Below the pieces are notes generated by a model that was given only the letters and a program-made list of their open reading frames with translations, searched no databases and was not told the DNA's origin. This document shows positions 6,895-13,539 of a stretch of 13,582 bases of DNA, piece by piece; the first letter of the stretch is position 1; every line of letters begins with the position of its first letter. Location of the stretch: the NCBI GenBank assembly GCA_011052165.1, contig DRJN01000053.1, positions 1 through 13,582 on the forward strand, written 5' to 3'. The DNA is from Gammaproteobacteria bacterium. Its GTDB lineage: Bacteria; Pseudomonadota; Gammaproteobacteria; UBA6429; Thiohalophilaceae. The position numbers and the translations under genes are program-made.

Positions 6895-6914
6895 GGCCCG
6901 GTGTAAATCGGGCC
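6895..6914 (+). other. GC-rich hairpin between nifK and nifT
   Basis: GGCCCG (6895-6900) and CGGGCC (6909-6914) form a perfect 6-bp stem with an 8-base loop, sixteen bases after the nifK stop. No T-run follows, so it is not a classical terminator. It may protect the nifHDK transcript from 3' decay or attenuate downstream expression. Confidence 0.4.
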
Positions 6915-6938
6915 GAAATTCTGTTACAGGAGAGTGTT

Positions 6939-7151
6939 ATGCCGAGTGTAATGTTGCGCCGTTCCGAGTCGGGCAGGCTGCTTTTTTATGTGGCAAAAAA
7001 AGATCTCGAAGCAACGGTCGAGACGGTGGAAAAAGACAGTGATGAGGAATGGGGCGGGGAAGTGGTACTGGAAGATGGGTCCTCATGGTATATCGATCCT
7101 ATTAGCCCGCCACCCAGTTTTCCCACGACGCTAAAATTTAAGCGTGCCTGA
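6939..7151 (+). CDS. nifT: NifT/FixU family protein
   Basis: This 70-residue protein is of the NifT (FixU) family, which commonly follows nifK and whose role is not established; mutants in other species show little phenotype. The sequence starts with the family pattern MPSVMLRR, continues with FYVAKKDLE (about 16-24), and has the characteristic central WGGEVVLEDGSSWYIDP (38-54). Length is normal. AGGAG lies six bases before the ATG. An imperfect 18-bp tandem duplication spans its stop codon, so its last residues and the following spacer are partly duplicated. Confidence 0.92.
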   Translation: MPSVMLRRSESGRLLFYVAKKDLEATVETVEKDSDEEWGGEVVLEDGSSWYIDPISPPPSFPTTLKFKRA

Positions 7152-7172
7152 TGATTTAAACGTGCTTGATGC
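7137..7172 (+). repeat. 18-bp tandem duplication across the nifT stop codon
   Basis: Two adjacent 18-bp units, TTTAAGCGTGCCTGATGA (7137-7154) and TTTAAACGTGCTTGATGC (7155-7172), match at 15 of 18 positions. A TTAAAC stub of a third follows (7173-7178). The nifT TGA (7149-7151) is in the first unit. It looks like a local slippage duplication and leaves the reading frame intact. Confidence 0.6.
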
Positions 7173-7191
7173 TTAAACAGGAGATTTAATA

Positions 7192-7392
7192 ATGGCTATG
7201 CAAATTGTTGCTGAAATATGTACAGCATGCGGTGACTGTGAGCCTGTGTGTCCAACCGGTGCGGTTCACACGCATAAAGGCGTGTATGCAATAAAATCAA
7301 AGGATTGTACTGAATGTGAAGATCAATATGATTTTCCGCAATGTGAAGATATTTGTGAAATTGATGGCTGTGTTATTCCATTGGATTCATGA
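7192..7392 (+). CDS. 2[4Fe-4S] ferredoxin, nif-associated (FdxN-type)
   Basis: This 66-residue cytoplasmic electron carrier binds two [4Fe-4S] clusters. The first motif is CTACGDCEPVCP (Cys10, 13, 16, 20). The second is C-x2-C-x8-C-x3-C (Cys39, 42, 51, 55), the longer spacing found in Allochromatium-type ferredoxins. Cys60 is extra. Small ferredoxins of this kind sit in many nif clusters and are thought to supply electrons to the Fe protein or to cofactor synthesis; the exact partner is not visible here. AGGAG (7179-7183) precedes the ATG. The stop overlaps the ATG of the next gene by four bases if that gene uses its first start. Confidence 0.9.
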   Translation: MAMQIVAEICTACGDCEPVCPTGAVHTHKGVYAIKSKDCTECEDQYDFPQCEDICEIDGCVIPLDS

Positions 7393-7871
7393 TAAATAAT
7401 CAAGCGGGTGTTGAGGTCAATGAAATGAGTGAAAATCCGATATTAATTCGCCCCCTGTCTGACAATGAAATGCCGGACTCTGTACGTGTGGCAATAGCAT
7501 CGAATCATGAAGGAAAGCTGGATGGGCATTTTGGAAGTTGCGTGCAATTTTTGATCTATCAGGTTTCGCCGGAAAACATTCGACTCATTGATGTTCGGGC
7601 AACGACCGGGAAGGAAGCCGAGATTGAAAAGAACGCCTATCTGGCTGATTTGATCCGTGACTGTCATATTCTCTACGTATCCTCAATTGGCGGGCCTGCT
7701 GTAGCTAAAGTGGTAAAACATTCTATTCATCCCATTAAACATATTGGGGAAGTAGATGCAGAGGATGTGCTGAGTAAGTTGCAGAGCGTTCTTTCCTGCA
7801 TGCCTCCACCCTGGCTGGCTAAAGTGATGGGCCATTCTGATGAAGCGCGTGTACGCTTTGAAACAGAGTGA
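7389..7871 (+). CDS. NifX/NafY-domain cofactor-binding protein (nifY-like)
   Basis: This 160-residue protein has a dinitrogenase Fe-Mo-cofactor-binding domain (PF02579 fold), from VRVAIASNHEGKLDGHFGSC (32-51) to about residue 136. The His47-Phe-Gly segment matches the region holding the cofactor-binding histidine of NafY. It probably binds FeMo-cofactor or the apo-NifDK protein, as NifY does in the nifHDKTY order of Azotobacter. It is shorter than NifY and NafY (over 200 residues) and lacks their N-terminal domain. The first ATG (7389) overlaps the ferredoxin stop as ATGA but has no good ribosome-binding site. ATG 7425 (Met13) has TGAGG eight bases upstream and may be the true start, giving 148 residues. 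It is a paralogue of NifX at 11911. Confidence 0.85.
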   Translation: MINNQAGVEVNEMSENPILIRPLSDNEMPDSVRVAIASNHEGKLDGHFGSCVQFLIYQVSPENIRLIDVRATTGKEAEIEKNAYLADLIRDCHILYVSSIGGPAVAKVVKHSIHPIKHIGEVDAEDVLSKLQSVLSCMPPPWLAKVMGHSDEARVRFETE

Positions 7872-7966
7872 ATCGATATTTTATTGGGCTTTTCCTTTCG
7901 GTTCTCAGGTTCCATCCCGCTCTGCATTTTGTTCCGGTTATACCGGGTGTGTAATTTTTCACTAGA

Positions 7967-8950
7967 ATGAATACTACCGGCGATATGATTGAGAATTTTG
8001 ATTTTTACATTAAAGATGTTGATGCAGATAAACTTATCGATGCTTGCATGCAAGCGAGGCCAGATAAGGAACAAACAGATCTTTTACAGCGCATAAATAA
8101 AGCAGTCAAAAATGTGCAGTTTCAGCATGTCCTTTCCCGAACAGGTTGGCATCGTCCGGGCGGGGCGGTGACCCGTGAGGGTGAGCGGATAACGAATAAT
8201 TTGCGAAACTGGGCAGAGCAGGAATCGGGTGGGCAGGTTTCAAGCTTGCTGGAAAAATATGCTGACAAGGACTGGTTTGCTACCCGTCTCTTGGGGACGA
8301 CGCATTATCTTGTTGCCACGACCGGTAACGGGAGCGCCGACTTTATCCAGCTTGAGGTGGAGGAGCTACAGGAGGTATTGGCGCGTCCCCTGTTCGATCC
8401 GGACGGGTATCCTGAGAGTCTGGAAGAATTTGTTGAACCGATCGATTTTCCGGAACTGGAGCCGGAACCGATTGCCACTCCGCGATACCTGTTTCGTCGT
8501 GCAATACCGATTGGCAAAACGCTGGAAGAATTGCGGGTAGAGGGAATGGAACCCAGGCGAATGCGACGATTTATGCATGACTGGAATAAATCAACGGCCG
8601 CCATGAATACATTTTTCCAAAATCATTGGGTGATTCGATTTATCCCTTATACGGATCGTTATGGTGATAAAAAATTTAACCTTAAACCCCTGACGACTTA
8701 TCAGGATCTTGTCCCTGACGTAGCGGGCGCTCTGATTCAACGCGGAGCCGGTCTGGCGAACCTCATTCGTGATATCGATCGTCAGGCGGGGTACCCTATG
8801 GCCTGGTACTTCTTTATGCTGACCACGCCTGGGATTAAACATGAAATCGCCTGGTCGGTGATGGAAGATCATTCCGCCGGTTTCGATTATTTACCAAAGC
8901 GGGACATCGAGATTATTAAGTTGTGGTGTGAAGATCCGTATAGCATTTGA
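7967..8950 (+). CDS. Unrecognised 327-residue protein embedded in the nif cluster
   Basis: I do not recognise this family. The protein is soluble-looking, with no signal peptide, membrane span or cysteine cluster (only Cys27 and Cys321), so it is unlikely to bind Fe-S. It has a helical N-terminus (1-60), an acidic proline-rich stretch (143-172, with EPIDFPELEPEPIATP), a basic patch REGMEPRRMRRF-like region (about 190-202), and an aromatic C-terminal half (MAWYFFMLTTPGIKHEIAW, 278-296). The start ATG at 7967 has no clear ribosome-binding site; Met7 (7985) is no better, so expression may be low. The gene lies 95 bp after the nifY-like gene and ahead of the nifEN promoter, on the nif strand. A nitrogen-fixation role is inferred only from position. 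Confidence 0.8.
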   Translation: MNTTGDMIENFDFYIKDVDADKLIDACMQARPDKEQTDLLQRINKAVKNVQFQHVLSRTGWHRPGGAVTREGERITNNLRNWAEQESGGQVSSLLEKYADKDWFATRLLGTTHYLVATTGNGSADFIQLEVEELQEVLARPLFDPDGYPESLEEFVEPIDFPELEPEPIATPRYLFRRAIPIGKTLEELRVEGMEPRRMRRFMHDWNKSTAAMNTFFQNHWVIRFIPYTDRYGDKKFNLKPLTTYQDLVPDVAGALIQRGAGLANLIRDIDRQAGYPMAWYFFMLTTPGIKHEIAWSVMEDHSAGFDYLPKRDIEIIKLWCEDPYSI

Positions 8951-8971
8951 ATCCCCATCCAGAAGACTGAT

Positions 8972-8987
8972 TGTGCGTCATACCACA
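8972..8987 (+). promoter_or_regulatory. NifA upstream activator site 1 for nifEN
   Basis: TGT-GCGTCATACC-ACA fits TGT-N10-ACA exactly. It is 99 bp upstream of the -24 element, a normal looping distance, and 39 bp centre to centre from the second site. It lies just 22 bp beyond the stop of the preceding gene. Confidence 0.8.
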
Positions 8988-9010
8988 GAGCTTGGAGCCC
9001 CCTTTTTCTT

Positions 9011-9026
9011 TGTCGCATTTACGACA
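9011..9026 (+). promoter_or_regulatory. NifA upstream activator site 2 for nifEN
   Basis: TGT-CGCATTTACG-ACA fits TGT-N10-ACA exactly and is extended to a symmetrical TGTCG...CGACA. It lies 60 bp upstream of the -24 element, on the near side of the usual range. Two full sites in 55 bp make NifA control of this unit very likely. Confidence 0.82.
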
Positions 9027-9070
9027 AACCCTCATGCTTGCTTCCTTATTGAAAACAGTTGCTTAGCACT

Positions 9071-9086
9071 TGGCACTTACCTTGCA
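9071..9086 (+). promoter_or_regulatory. Sigma54 (-24/-12) promoter of nifEN-nifX
   Basis: TGGCACTTACCTTGCA matches TGGCAC-N5-TTGCA perfectly, with GG at 9072-9073 and GC at 9084-9085, ten bases apart. Transcription would start near 9097, only about 22 nt before the nifEN ATG. This makes nifEN-nifX a separate NifA-dependent unit from nifHDK. Confidence 0.94.
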
Positions 9087-9118
9087 AAGCTAAAGCCAAG
9101 TGATTTCTCAGGTGCAAT

Positions 9119-11920
9119 ATGAAAGCAAAAGATATAGCCGCCCTTCTCGATGAACCCGCCTGTGCACACAACCGGAAATCCAAATCCGGTTGTGCGCGTC
9201 CCCTACCTGGGGCCACGGCGGGGGGCTGCGCCTTTGACGGTGCACAAATCGCACTACTGCCGATAGCCGATGTAGCCCATATCGTTCACGGCTCGATTGC
9301 CTGTGCCGGATCTTCCTGGGATAACCGTGGTGCACGTTCGTCGGGGCCGGCGCTGTACAAGGTTGGCATGACGACGGATCTGACTGAGCAGGATGTGATT
9401 ATGGGGCGCGGCGAGAAGCGCCTGTTTCATTCTATCAAGCAGGCGATTGATTCTTATCATCCTGCTGCGGTGTTCGTGCATAACACCTGTGTTCCCGCGC
9501 TAATGGGCGATGATATTGAAGCGGTGTGCCGGGCCGCAGAAGAACGCTGGCAGGTGCCCGTGATACCTGTTGATGCCGCCGGGTTTTATGGCACTAAAAA
9601 CCTCGGCAATCGTATTGCCGGTGAAACGATGGTGAAATATGTGGTGGGTACGCGGGAACCGGATCCGCTGCCTGCGAGTGCCGCCGAGCGTGATTATAAA
9701 ATTCACGATATTAACCTGGTCGGCGAATACAACATTGCCGGTGAATTCTGGCATGTGCTTCCCCTGCTGGATGAGTTGGGACTGAGGGTTTTATGCACCC
9801 TGTCAGGCGATGCGCGCTATCGGGAAGTGCAAACCATGCACCGCGCCGAAGTCAACATGATGGTGTGCTCCAAGGCGATGATCAATGTTGCCCGAAAATT
9901 GCAGGAAGCTTTTGGCACGCCCTGGTTCGAGGGGAGCTTCTATGGCGTGGCCGACGTGTCACAGGCGCTGCGGGATTTCGCGCATCACATGGATGATCCT
10001 GATTTAAACAAACGAACTGAAACACTGATTGCCCGCGAAGAAGCGCGTATTCACAAGCTGCTGGAACCCTGGCGGCAACGCTTGCGCGGCAAGCGGGTAT
10101 TGCTTTATACCGGCGGGGTTAAGTCCTGGTCGGTGATCTCTGCATTACAGGATCTCGGTATGCATGTGGTGGCCACCGGGACCAAAAAATCAACCGAAGA
10201 AGACAAGGCGCGAATCCGGCAACTGATGGGTGATGATGTTCGCATGCTGGATGATGGCAATCCACGCGCATTACTGGATCTGGTGCGTGAACAGAATGTC
10301 GATATTCTCATTGCCGGTGGCCGCAATATGTATACGGCACTGAAGGCGAAACTGCCTTTTCTTGATATCAATCAGGAGCGTGAATTTGGCTATGCCGGCT
10401 ATGAAGGCATGCTTGAACTGGCGCGACAAATGGCGTTGACCCTGGAAAGCCCAGTGTGGCAGGCCGTTCGCCGGTCCGCCCCCTGGGATGCTGTCGGCCT
10501 GGCCACAGGCTGTTCGGAGCAAGGCTCAAAGCCTCGCAATATAGCTTGTATTAGCAAACGTAAAAAAGCGCTGTCGGTTAATCCCCTCAAGTCCAGCCAG
10601 AGTATGGGGGCAGCACTGGCCTTTCTTGGATTTCAAAAAGCCATTCCCATGTTGCACGGCTCACAGGGCTGTACGGCGTTTGGAAAGATTTTTTTCGTTC
10701 GCCATTTTCGTGAGCCGATCCCGCTGCAAACCAGTGCCATGGAGCAGGTCAGTACCATTATGGGAGCTGACGACAATATTATTGAAGGTCTGAAAACCAT
10801 TTGCGAAAAATCTACGCCGGAATTGATCGGCGTACCGACCACCGGGCTGTCAGAAACCCAGGGTTGTGATGTGCCGATGGCCATACATCAGTTCCGCGAA
10901 AAATACCCGCAGTATGCCCCCATCCCGGTGGTTCCCGTATCGACGCCTGATTACAGCGGCTGCATGGAAACAGGCTTCGCGGCGGCGACCCAGGCGCTGA
11001 TTGAGACCCTGGTACCGGATAAACCGGCATCCGGATCAGAACAGAGTTCGCAGCAGGTCAATGTGATCGTCGGTTCTTTTCTGACGCCGGGGGATATCGA
11101 AAGCCTGAAGGACATCATTGAACTGTTCGGACTTCAGCCTGTTGTGATTCCCGATCTGTCGGATTCTCTCGATGGTCATTTAACCGATCAGGATTTCAGT
11201 CCCCTCAGTATTGGCGGTACGGCGGTATCGGAATTAGCGCATCTGTCTGAATCTATTGCCAGCATCATCATCGGCGCGTCGATGTACAAAGCCGCTGACA
11301 CGCTTCATGCGAGAACGGGCCTTCCTGATTACCGTTTTGATCATTTGATGGGGCTGGAGGCAACCGATGCCTTCATCAAAATCCTGTCCGATATTTCAGG
11401 CAAACCGGTTCCACGCAAGCTGGAACGGCAGCGCGCGCAACTGCAGGATGCCATGCTGGATACACACTTTATGTTTGGAATGGCGAAGGTGGCGATAGCA
11501 CTGGATCCGGATCTTCTTAATGGCTTCTCGCACCTGCTGGAAGGCATGGGTGCTGAACTGGTCGCTGCCGTAGCTCCCGCCCATGCACCGATATTGAAAC
11601 AGGTTAAAGCAGTTGAAGTAAAGCTGGGTGATCTGGAAGAACTGGAAATACGGGCGCGCAATGAAAATGCACAAATTATGATCAGTAATTCGCACGCGCT
11701 GGAGTCATCCAAACGACTGGGCCTGCCCTTGTTGCGGGCCGGCTTCCCGCAATATGATCAGTTGGGAGGCTATCAGCGGAGCTGGATAGCGTATCAGGGC
11801 AGTCGGCAAACTCTGTTCGAGCTGGCTAATATGTTACTGGAAAACCCGCGTGGAGAGGTCCATCCCTATCATTCTATTTATTCACAAAAGCTGACGGACA
11901 GTGATGAATCATGCCGGTAA
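9119..11920 (+). CDS. nifEN: Fused NifE-NifN, FeMo-cofactor assembly scaffold
   Basis: One 933-codon frame encodes both halves of the NifEN scaffold on which the NifB-derived Fe-S-C core is matured with Mo and homocitrate before transfer to NifDK. Residues 1-456 are NifE: cluster ligands Cys37, Cys62 and Cys124, plus Cys250 at the NifD Cys275-like position, ending at RRSAPWD. Residues 475-933 are NifN: NPLKSSQSMGAAL, HGSQGCTAF with Cys518, GLSETQGCD, and the typical end YHSIYSQK. About 18 residues join them. In most diazotrophs these are two genes. The codon aligned with the usual NifN start Met is ATA (Ile475, 10541-10543). AGGTG lies four bases before the ATG. The 3' end overlaps nifX by ten bases. 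Confidence 0.96.
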   Translation: MKAKDIAALLDEPACAHNRKSKSGCARPLPGATAGGCAFDGAQIALLPIADVAHIVHGSIACAGSSWDNRGARSSGPALYKVGMTTDLTEQDVIMGRGEKRLFHSIKQAIDSYHPAAVFVHNTCVPALMGDDIEAVCRAAEERWQVPVIPVDAAGFYGTKNLGNRIAGETMVKYVVGTREPDPLPASAAERDYKIHDINLVGEYNIAGEFWHVLPLLDELGLRVLCTLSGDARYREVQTMHRAEVNMMVCSKAMINVARKLQEAFGTPWFEGSFYGVADVSQALRDFAHHMDDPDLNKRTETLIAREEARIHKLLEPWRQRLRGKRVLLYTGGVKSWSVISALQDLGMHVVATGTKKSTEEDKARIRQLMGDDVRMLDDGNPRALLDLVREQNVDILIAGGRNMYTALKAKLPFLDINQEREFGYAGYEGMLELARQMALTLESPVWQAVRRSAPWDAVGLATGCSEQGSKPRNIACISKRKKALSVNPLKSSQSMGAALAFLGFQKAIPMLHGSQGCTAFGKIFFVRHFREPIPLQTSAMEQVSTIMGADDNIIEGLKTICEKSTPELIGVPTTGLSETQGCDVPMAIHQFREKYPQYAPIPVVPVSTPDYSGCMETGFAAATQALIETLVPDKPASGSEQSSQQVNVIVGSFLTPGDIESLKDIIELFGLQPVVIPDLSDSLDGHLTDQDFSPLSIGGTAVSELAHLSESIASIIIGASMYKAADTLHARTGLPDYRFDHLMGLEATDAFIKILSDISGKPVPRKLERQRAQLQDAMLDTHFMFGMAKVAIALDPDLLNGFSHLLEGMGAELVAAVAPAHAPILKQVKAVEVKLGDLEELEIRARNENAQIMISNSHALESSKRLGLPLLRAGFPQYDQLGGYQRSWIAYQGSRQTLFELANMLLENPRGEVHPYHSIYSQKLTDSDESCR

Positions 11921-12408
11921 AACGTCGATTAAGCATAGTTGATCCTGCGTCTAATCAGCAAGCAAACAAGGATTCTATAGAGCCAGAGTTGAAGCTGGCT
12001 TTTGCAACTACCGATATGGAAACCGTCAACCAGCACTTTGGTTCGGCATCAAGCTTCTCTATTTATGCGTTTGATCAGAACAAGAGCAGGTTATACGAAG
12101 TTGTTCAGTTTGGTGAAATGGAACAGGATGGCAATGAAGATAAACTGTTGGCCAAGCTCAATGCACTGGAAGAGTGTATTGCTGTTTATAGTCAGGCCAT
12201 GGGAGCCTCGGCCATTGCCCAGCTCAAGGCCAGGAATATACAGCCGGTCAAGGTCGCCGCTGGAACGCCGATCACTAATATTATCGAGGCGCTTCAGAAT
12301 GAGTTGATCATTGGCCCCGGTATCTGGTTGGCGCGAGCCATGCAAAAACAAAAGGCGGCCGATCCAGGCCGGTTTGATGATATGGAAGCAGAAGGCTGGG
12401 ATGAATGA
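11911..12408 (+). CDS. nifX: NifX, FeMo-cofactor precursor carrier
   Basis: This 165-residue NifX binds NifB-co and the VK-cluster and passes them to or from NifEN in Azotobacter. The PF02579 domain runs from LKLAFATTDMETVNQHFGS (28-45, with His42-Phe-Gly) to the conserved end ELIIGPGIWLARAMQ. The segment FGEMEQDGNEDKL (81-93) is diagnostic for NifX as against NifY. The ATG lies inside the nifEN 3' end (10-base overlap) with no strong ribosome-binding site, so translation is probably coupled. Length is normal. It is separated from the DUF269 gene by 69 bp. Confidence 0.95.
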   Translation: MPVKRRLSIVDPASNQQANKDSIEPELKLAFATTDMETVNQHFGSASSFSIYAFDQNKSRLYEVVQFGEMEQDGNEDKLLAKLNALEECIAVYSQAMGASAIAQLKARNIQPVKVAAGTPITNIIEALQNELIIGPGIWLARAMQKQKAADPGRFDDMEAEGWDE

Positions 12409-12477
12409 GATCTTTCGGTTTTTTGAGCAGCCGTTTTTGGATTTGATAGTTATTCTAAAATATATGAGGAATTAACA

Positions 12478-12951
12478 ATGGCAGATGTCGCAGTATTGAT
12501 TGAGGAGAATGATCCGGTTCTTGAATCGGATTTTGTCAAAGAAATGATCAGGCAAATGCGGGCAGTGGATACCTATGGTACCTATGATAACTGGACGCCG
12601 GCTAAAATCCTGGAACCCTTTATTCTGACGAAAGAAATGAAACGGGAAATTCCGATAATCGGAGATCCTGATGAGGTTATCATCAGTCGAATAAAAGCCT
12701 TCTACAACGCCATAGCCGCCATGATTGAAAAGGAATGCGGTTTAATGGCCTCACCCGTACTCAATATTACCTATGAAGGTTTTGGCCGCGTTATTATCAT
12801 CGTCGGCAAACTGGTGGTTTTGGACAGAAACTTGCGGGATGTACACCGCTTTGGTTTTCAGAATTTGTCAAAAATGAAAGACGAGGTCGACAAGGTTTTA
12901 TCCATAGCATTGGAAATTATTTCTAAACACAGTGCTGCGGCAGGTATGTAG
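12478..12951 (+). CDS. NifX-associated protein, DUF269 family
   Basis: This 157-residue protein belongs to the DUF269 family, nearly always found directly after nifX and of unknown biochemical role. Family features are SDFVKEMIRQMRAVDTYGTYDNW (18-40), then PIIGDPDEVIISRIKAFYNAIA (60-81), IEKECGLMASPV (83-94), and GFGRVIIIVGKLVVLDRNLRDVHRFGF (101-127). The family is predicted to be cytoplasmic. GAGGA lies seven bases before the ATG. The usual downstream partner, ferredoxin III, is present but is separated by 167 bp containing a mobile-repeat copy. Confidence 0.95.
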   Translation: MADVAVLIEENDPVLESDFVKEMIRQMRAVDTYGTYDNWTPAKILEPFILTKEMKREIPIIGDPDEVIISRIKAFYNAIAAMIEKECGLMASPVLNITYEGFGRVIIIVGKLVVLDRNLRDVHRFGFQNLSKMKDEVDKVLSIALEIISKHSAAAGM

Positions 12952-12994
12952 TTGTTTATCTGCCGGTTTGTGACAAGCTAAATAATCCGTGAAT

Positions 12995-13098
12995 TATTAA
13001 TCGTTGCATAAGTATTTGCATCATAGCCCCCTCTCCCTCTGGGAGAGGGTGGGGGTGAGGGGATAAAATACATGAAAATACTTATGCAACGATTAATA
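12995..13098 (-). repeat. MITE-like 104-bp element, copy 3 (reverse orientation)
   Basis: It has the same 104-bp length and the same TATTAATCGTTGCATAAG termini as copies 1 and 2, but the GC-rich core reads the other way (GGGTGGGGGTGAGGGG on the plus strand). The hairpin CCCTCTCCC/GGGAGAGGG (13029-13037 / 13041-13049) is intact, with loop TCT. It sits between the DUF269 gene and ferredoxin III, ending 20 bp before the ferredoxin start and 11 bp before its ribosome-binding site. It may reduce readthrough into that gene. Confidence 0.85.
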
Positions 13099-13118
13099 AA
13101 ACTATAATTAGGGTAATA

Positions 13119-13451
13119 ATGATGGCGAATTTAACCGGCCTGACCCGGGGTGGCGATGAATGGACGCCTGCATTTATCAGTGAAATAAATCAGGGTGAAT
13201 GTATCGGCTGCGGACGTTGTTTTAAGGTATGTTCACGAGATGTGTTTGAATTGATAGAACGCGATGAAGCCCTGATTGATGATAATGAAGATGATTTTGA
13301 AGATGACGACTTCTACGATGATGATGACGAATTCTCGGATGATACTTCAATGGTCATGTCGTTGAAAAATATCATGGACTGTATTGGCTGTGAAGCCTGC
13401 TATCGAGTCTGCTCTAAAAAATGCATTAGCCATGTACCGCTTGCGGCCTGA
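13119..13451 (+). CDS. fdxB: Ferredoxin III, nif-specific 2[4Fe-4S]
   Basis: This 110-residue nif-specific ferredoxin III is probably an electron donor for nitrogenase or cofactor assembly. The N-terminal LTGLTRGGDEWTPAF (5-19) is diagnostic. The cluster motifs are C28-x2-C31-x2-C34-x3-C38 and C88-x2-C91-x2-C94-x3-C98; both lack the proline that usually follows the last cysteine. Between them, residues 54-75 form an acidic insert with 16 Asp/Glu in 22 positions, richer than the family usually shows. Two adjacent ATGs compete: from AGGG (13110-13113) the first is five bases away and the second (13122) eight, so Met2 may be the real start. A mobile-repeat copy lies directly upstream. Confidence 0.93.
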   Translation: MMANLTGLTRGGDEWTPAFISEINQGECIGCGRCFKVCSRDVFELIERDEALIDDNEDDFEDDDFYDDDDEFSDDTSMVMSLKNIMDCIGCEACYRVCSKKCISHVPLAA

Positions 13452-13522
13452 TTGATACAGATAAAAATACGACGTTTAATCCCTCCCTCCCTAACCTGGA
13501 TAAACCACAAGACTCTGTTCAG

Positions 13523-13539
13523 TACCCCCTTGAGGGGTA
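13523..13539 (+). promoter_or_regulatory. TACCCC/GGGGTA palindrome in the right-end noncoding region
   Basis: TACCCCCTTGAGGGGTA is a 17-bp near-palindrome (6-bp arms, 5-base centre) in the 131-bp stretch after fdxB, where no gene is visible. No T-run follows, so it is unlikely to be a terminator. The TACCCC halves resemble NarL-type heptamers (TACYYMT), but the spacing is not the standard 7-2-7. It could be an operator for a gene beyond the window. Confidence 0.35.

Noticed and set aside
7934..7946. CCGGTTATACCGG hairpin followed by a short T-run as a terminator after the nifY-like gene
   Set aside because: The stem is only five base pairs and the T-run is eight bases away; too weak to call.
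8928..9122. Plus-strand open frame of 64 codons spanning the nifEN promoter
   Set aside because: It overlaps two NifA sites, the sigma54 promoter and the end of the upstream gene, and encodes nothing recognisable.
12409..12477. T-rich stretches after nifX as a terminator
   Set aside because: The possible stem is three base pairs, and the DUF269 gene that normally follows nifX is immediately downstream with a good ribosome site.
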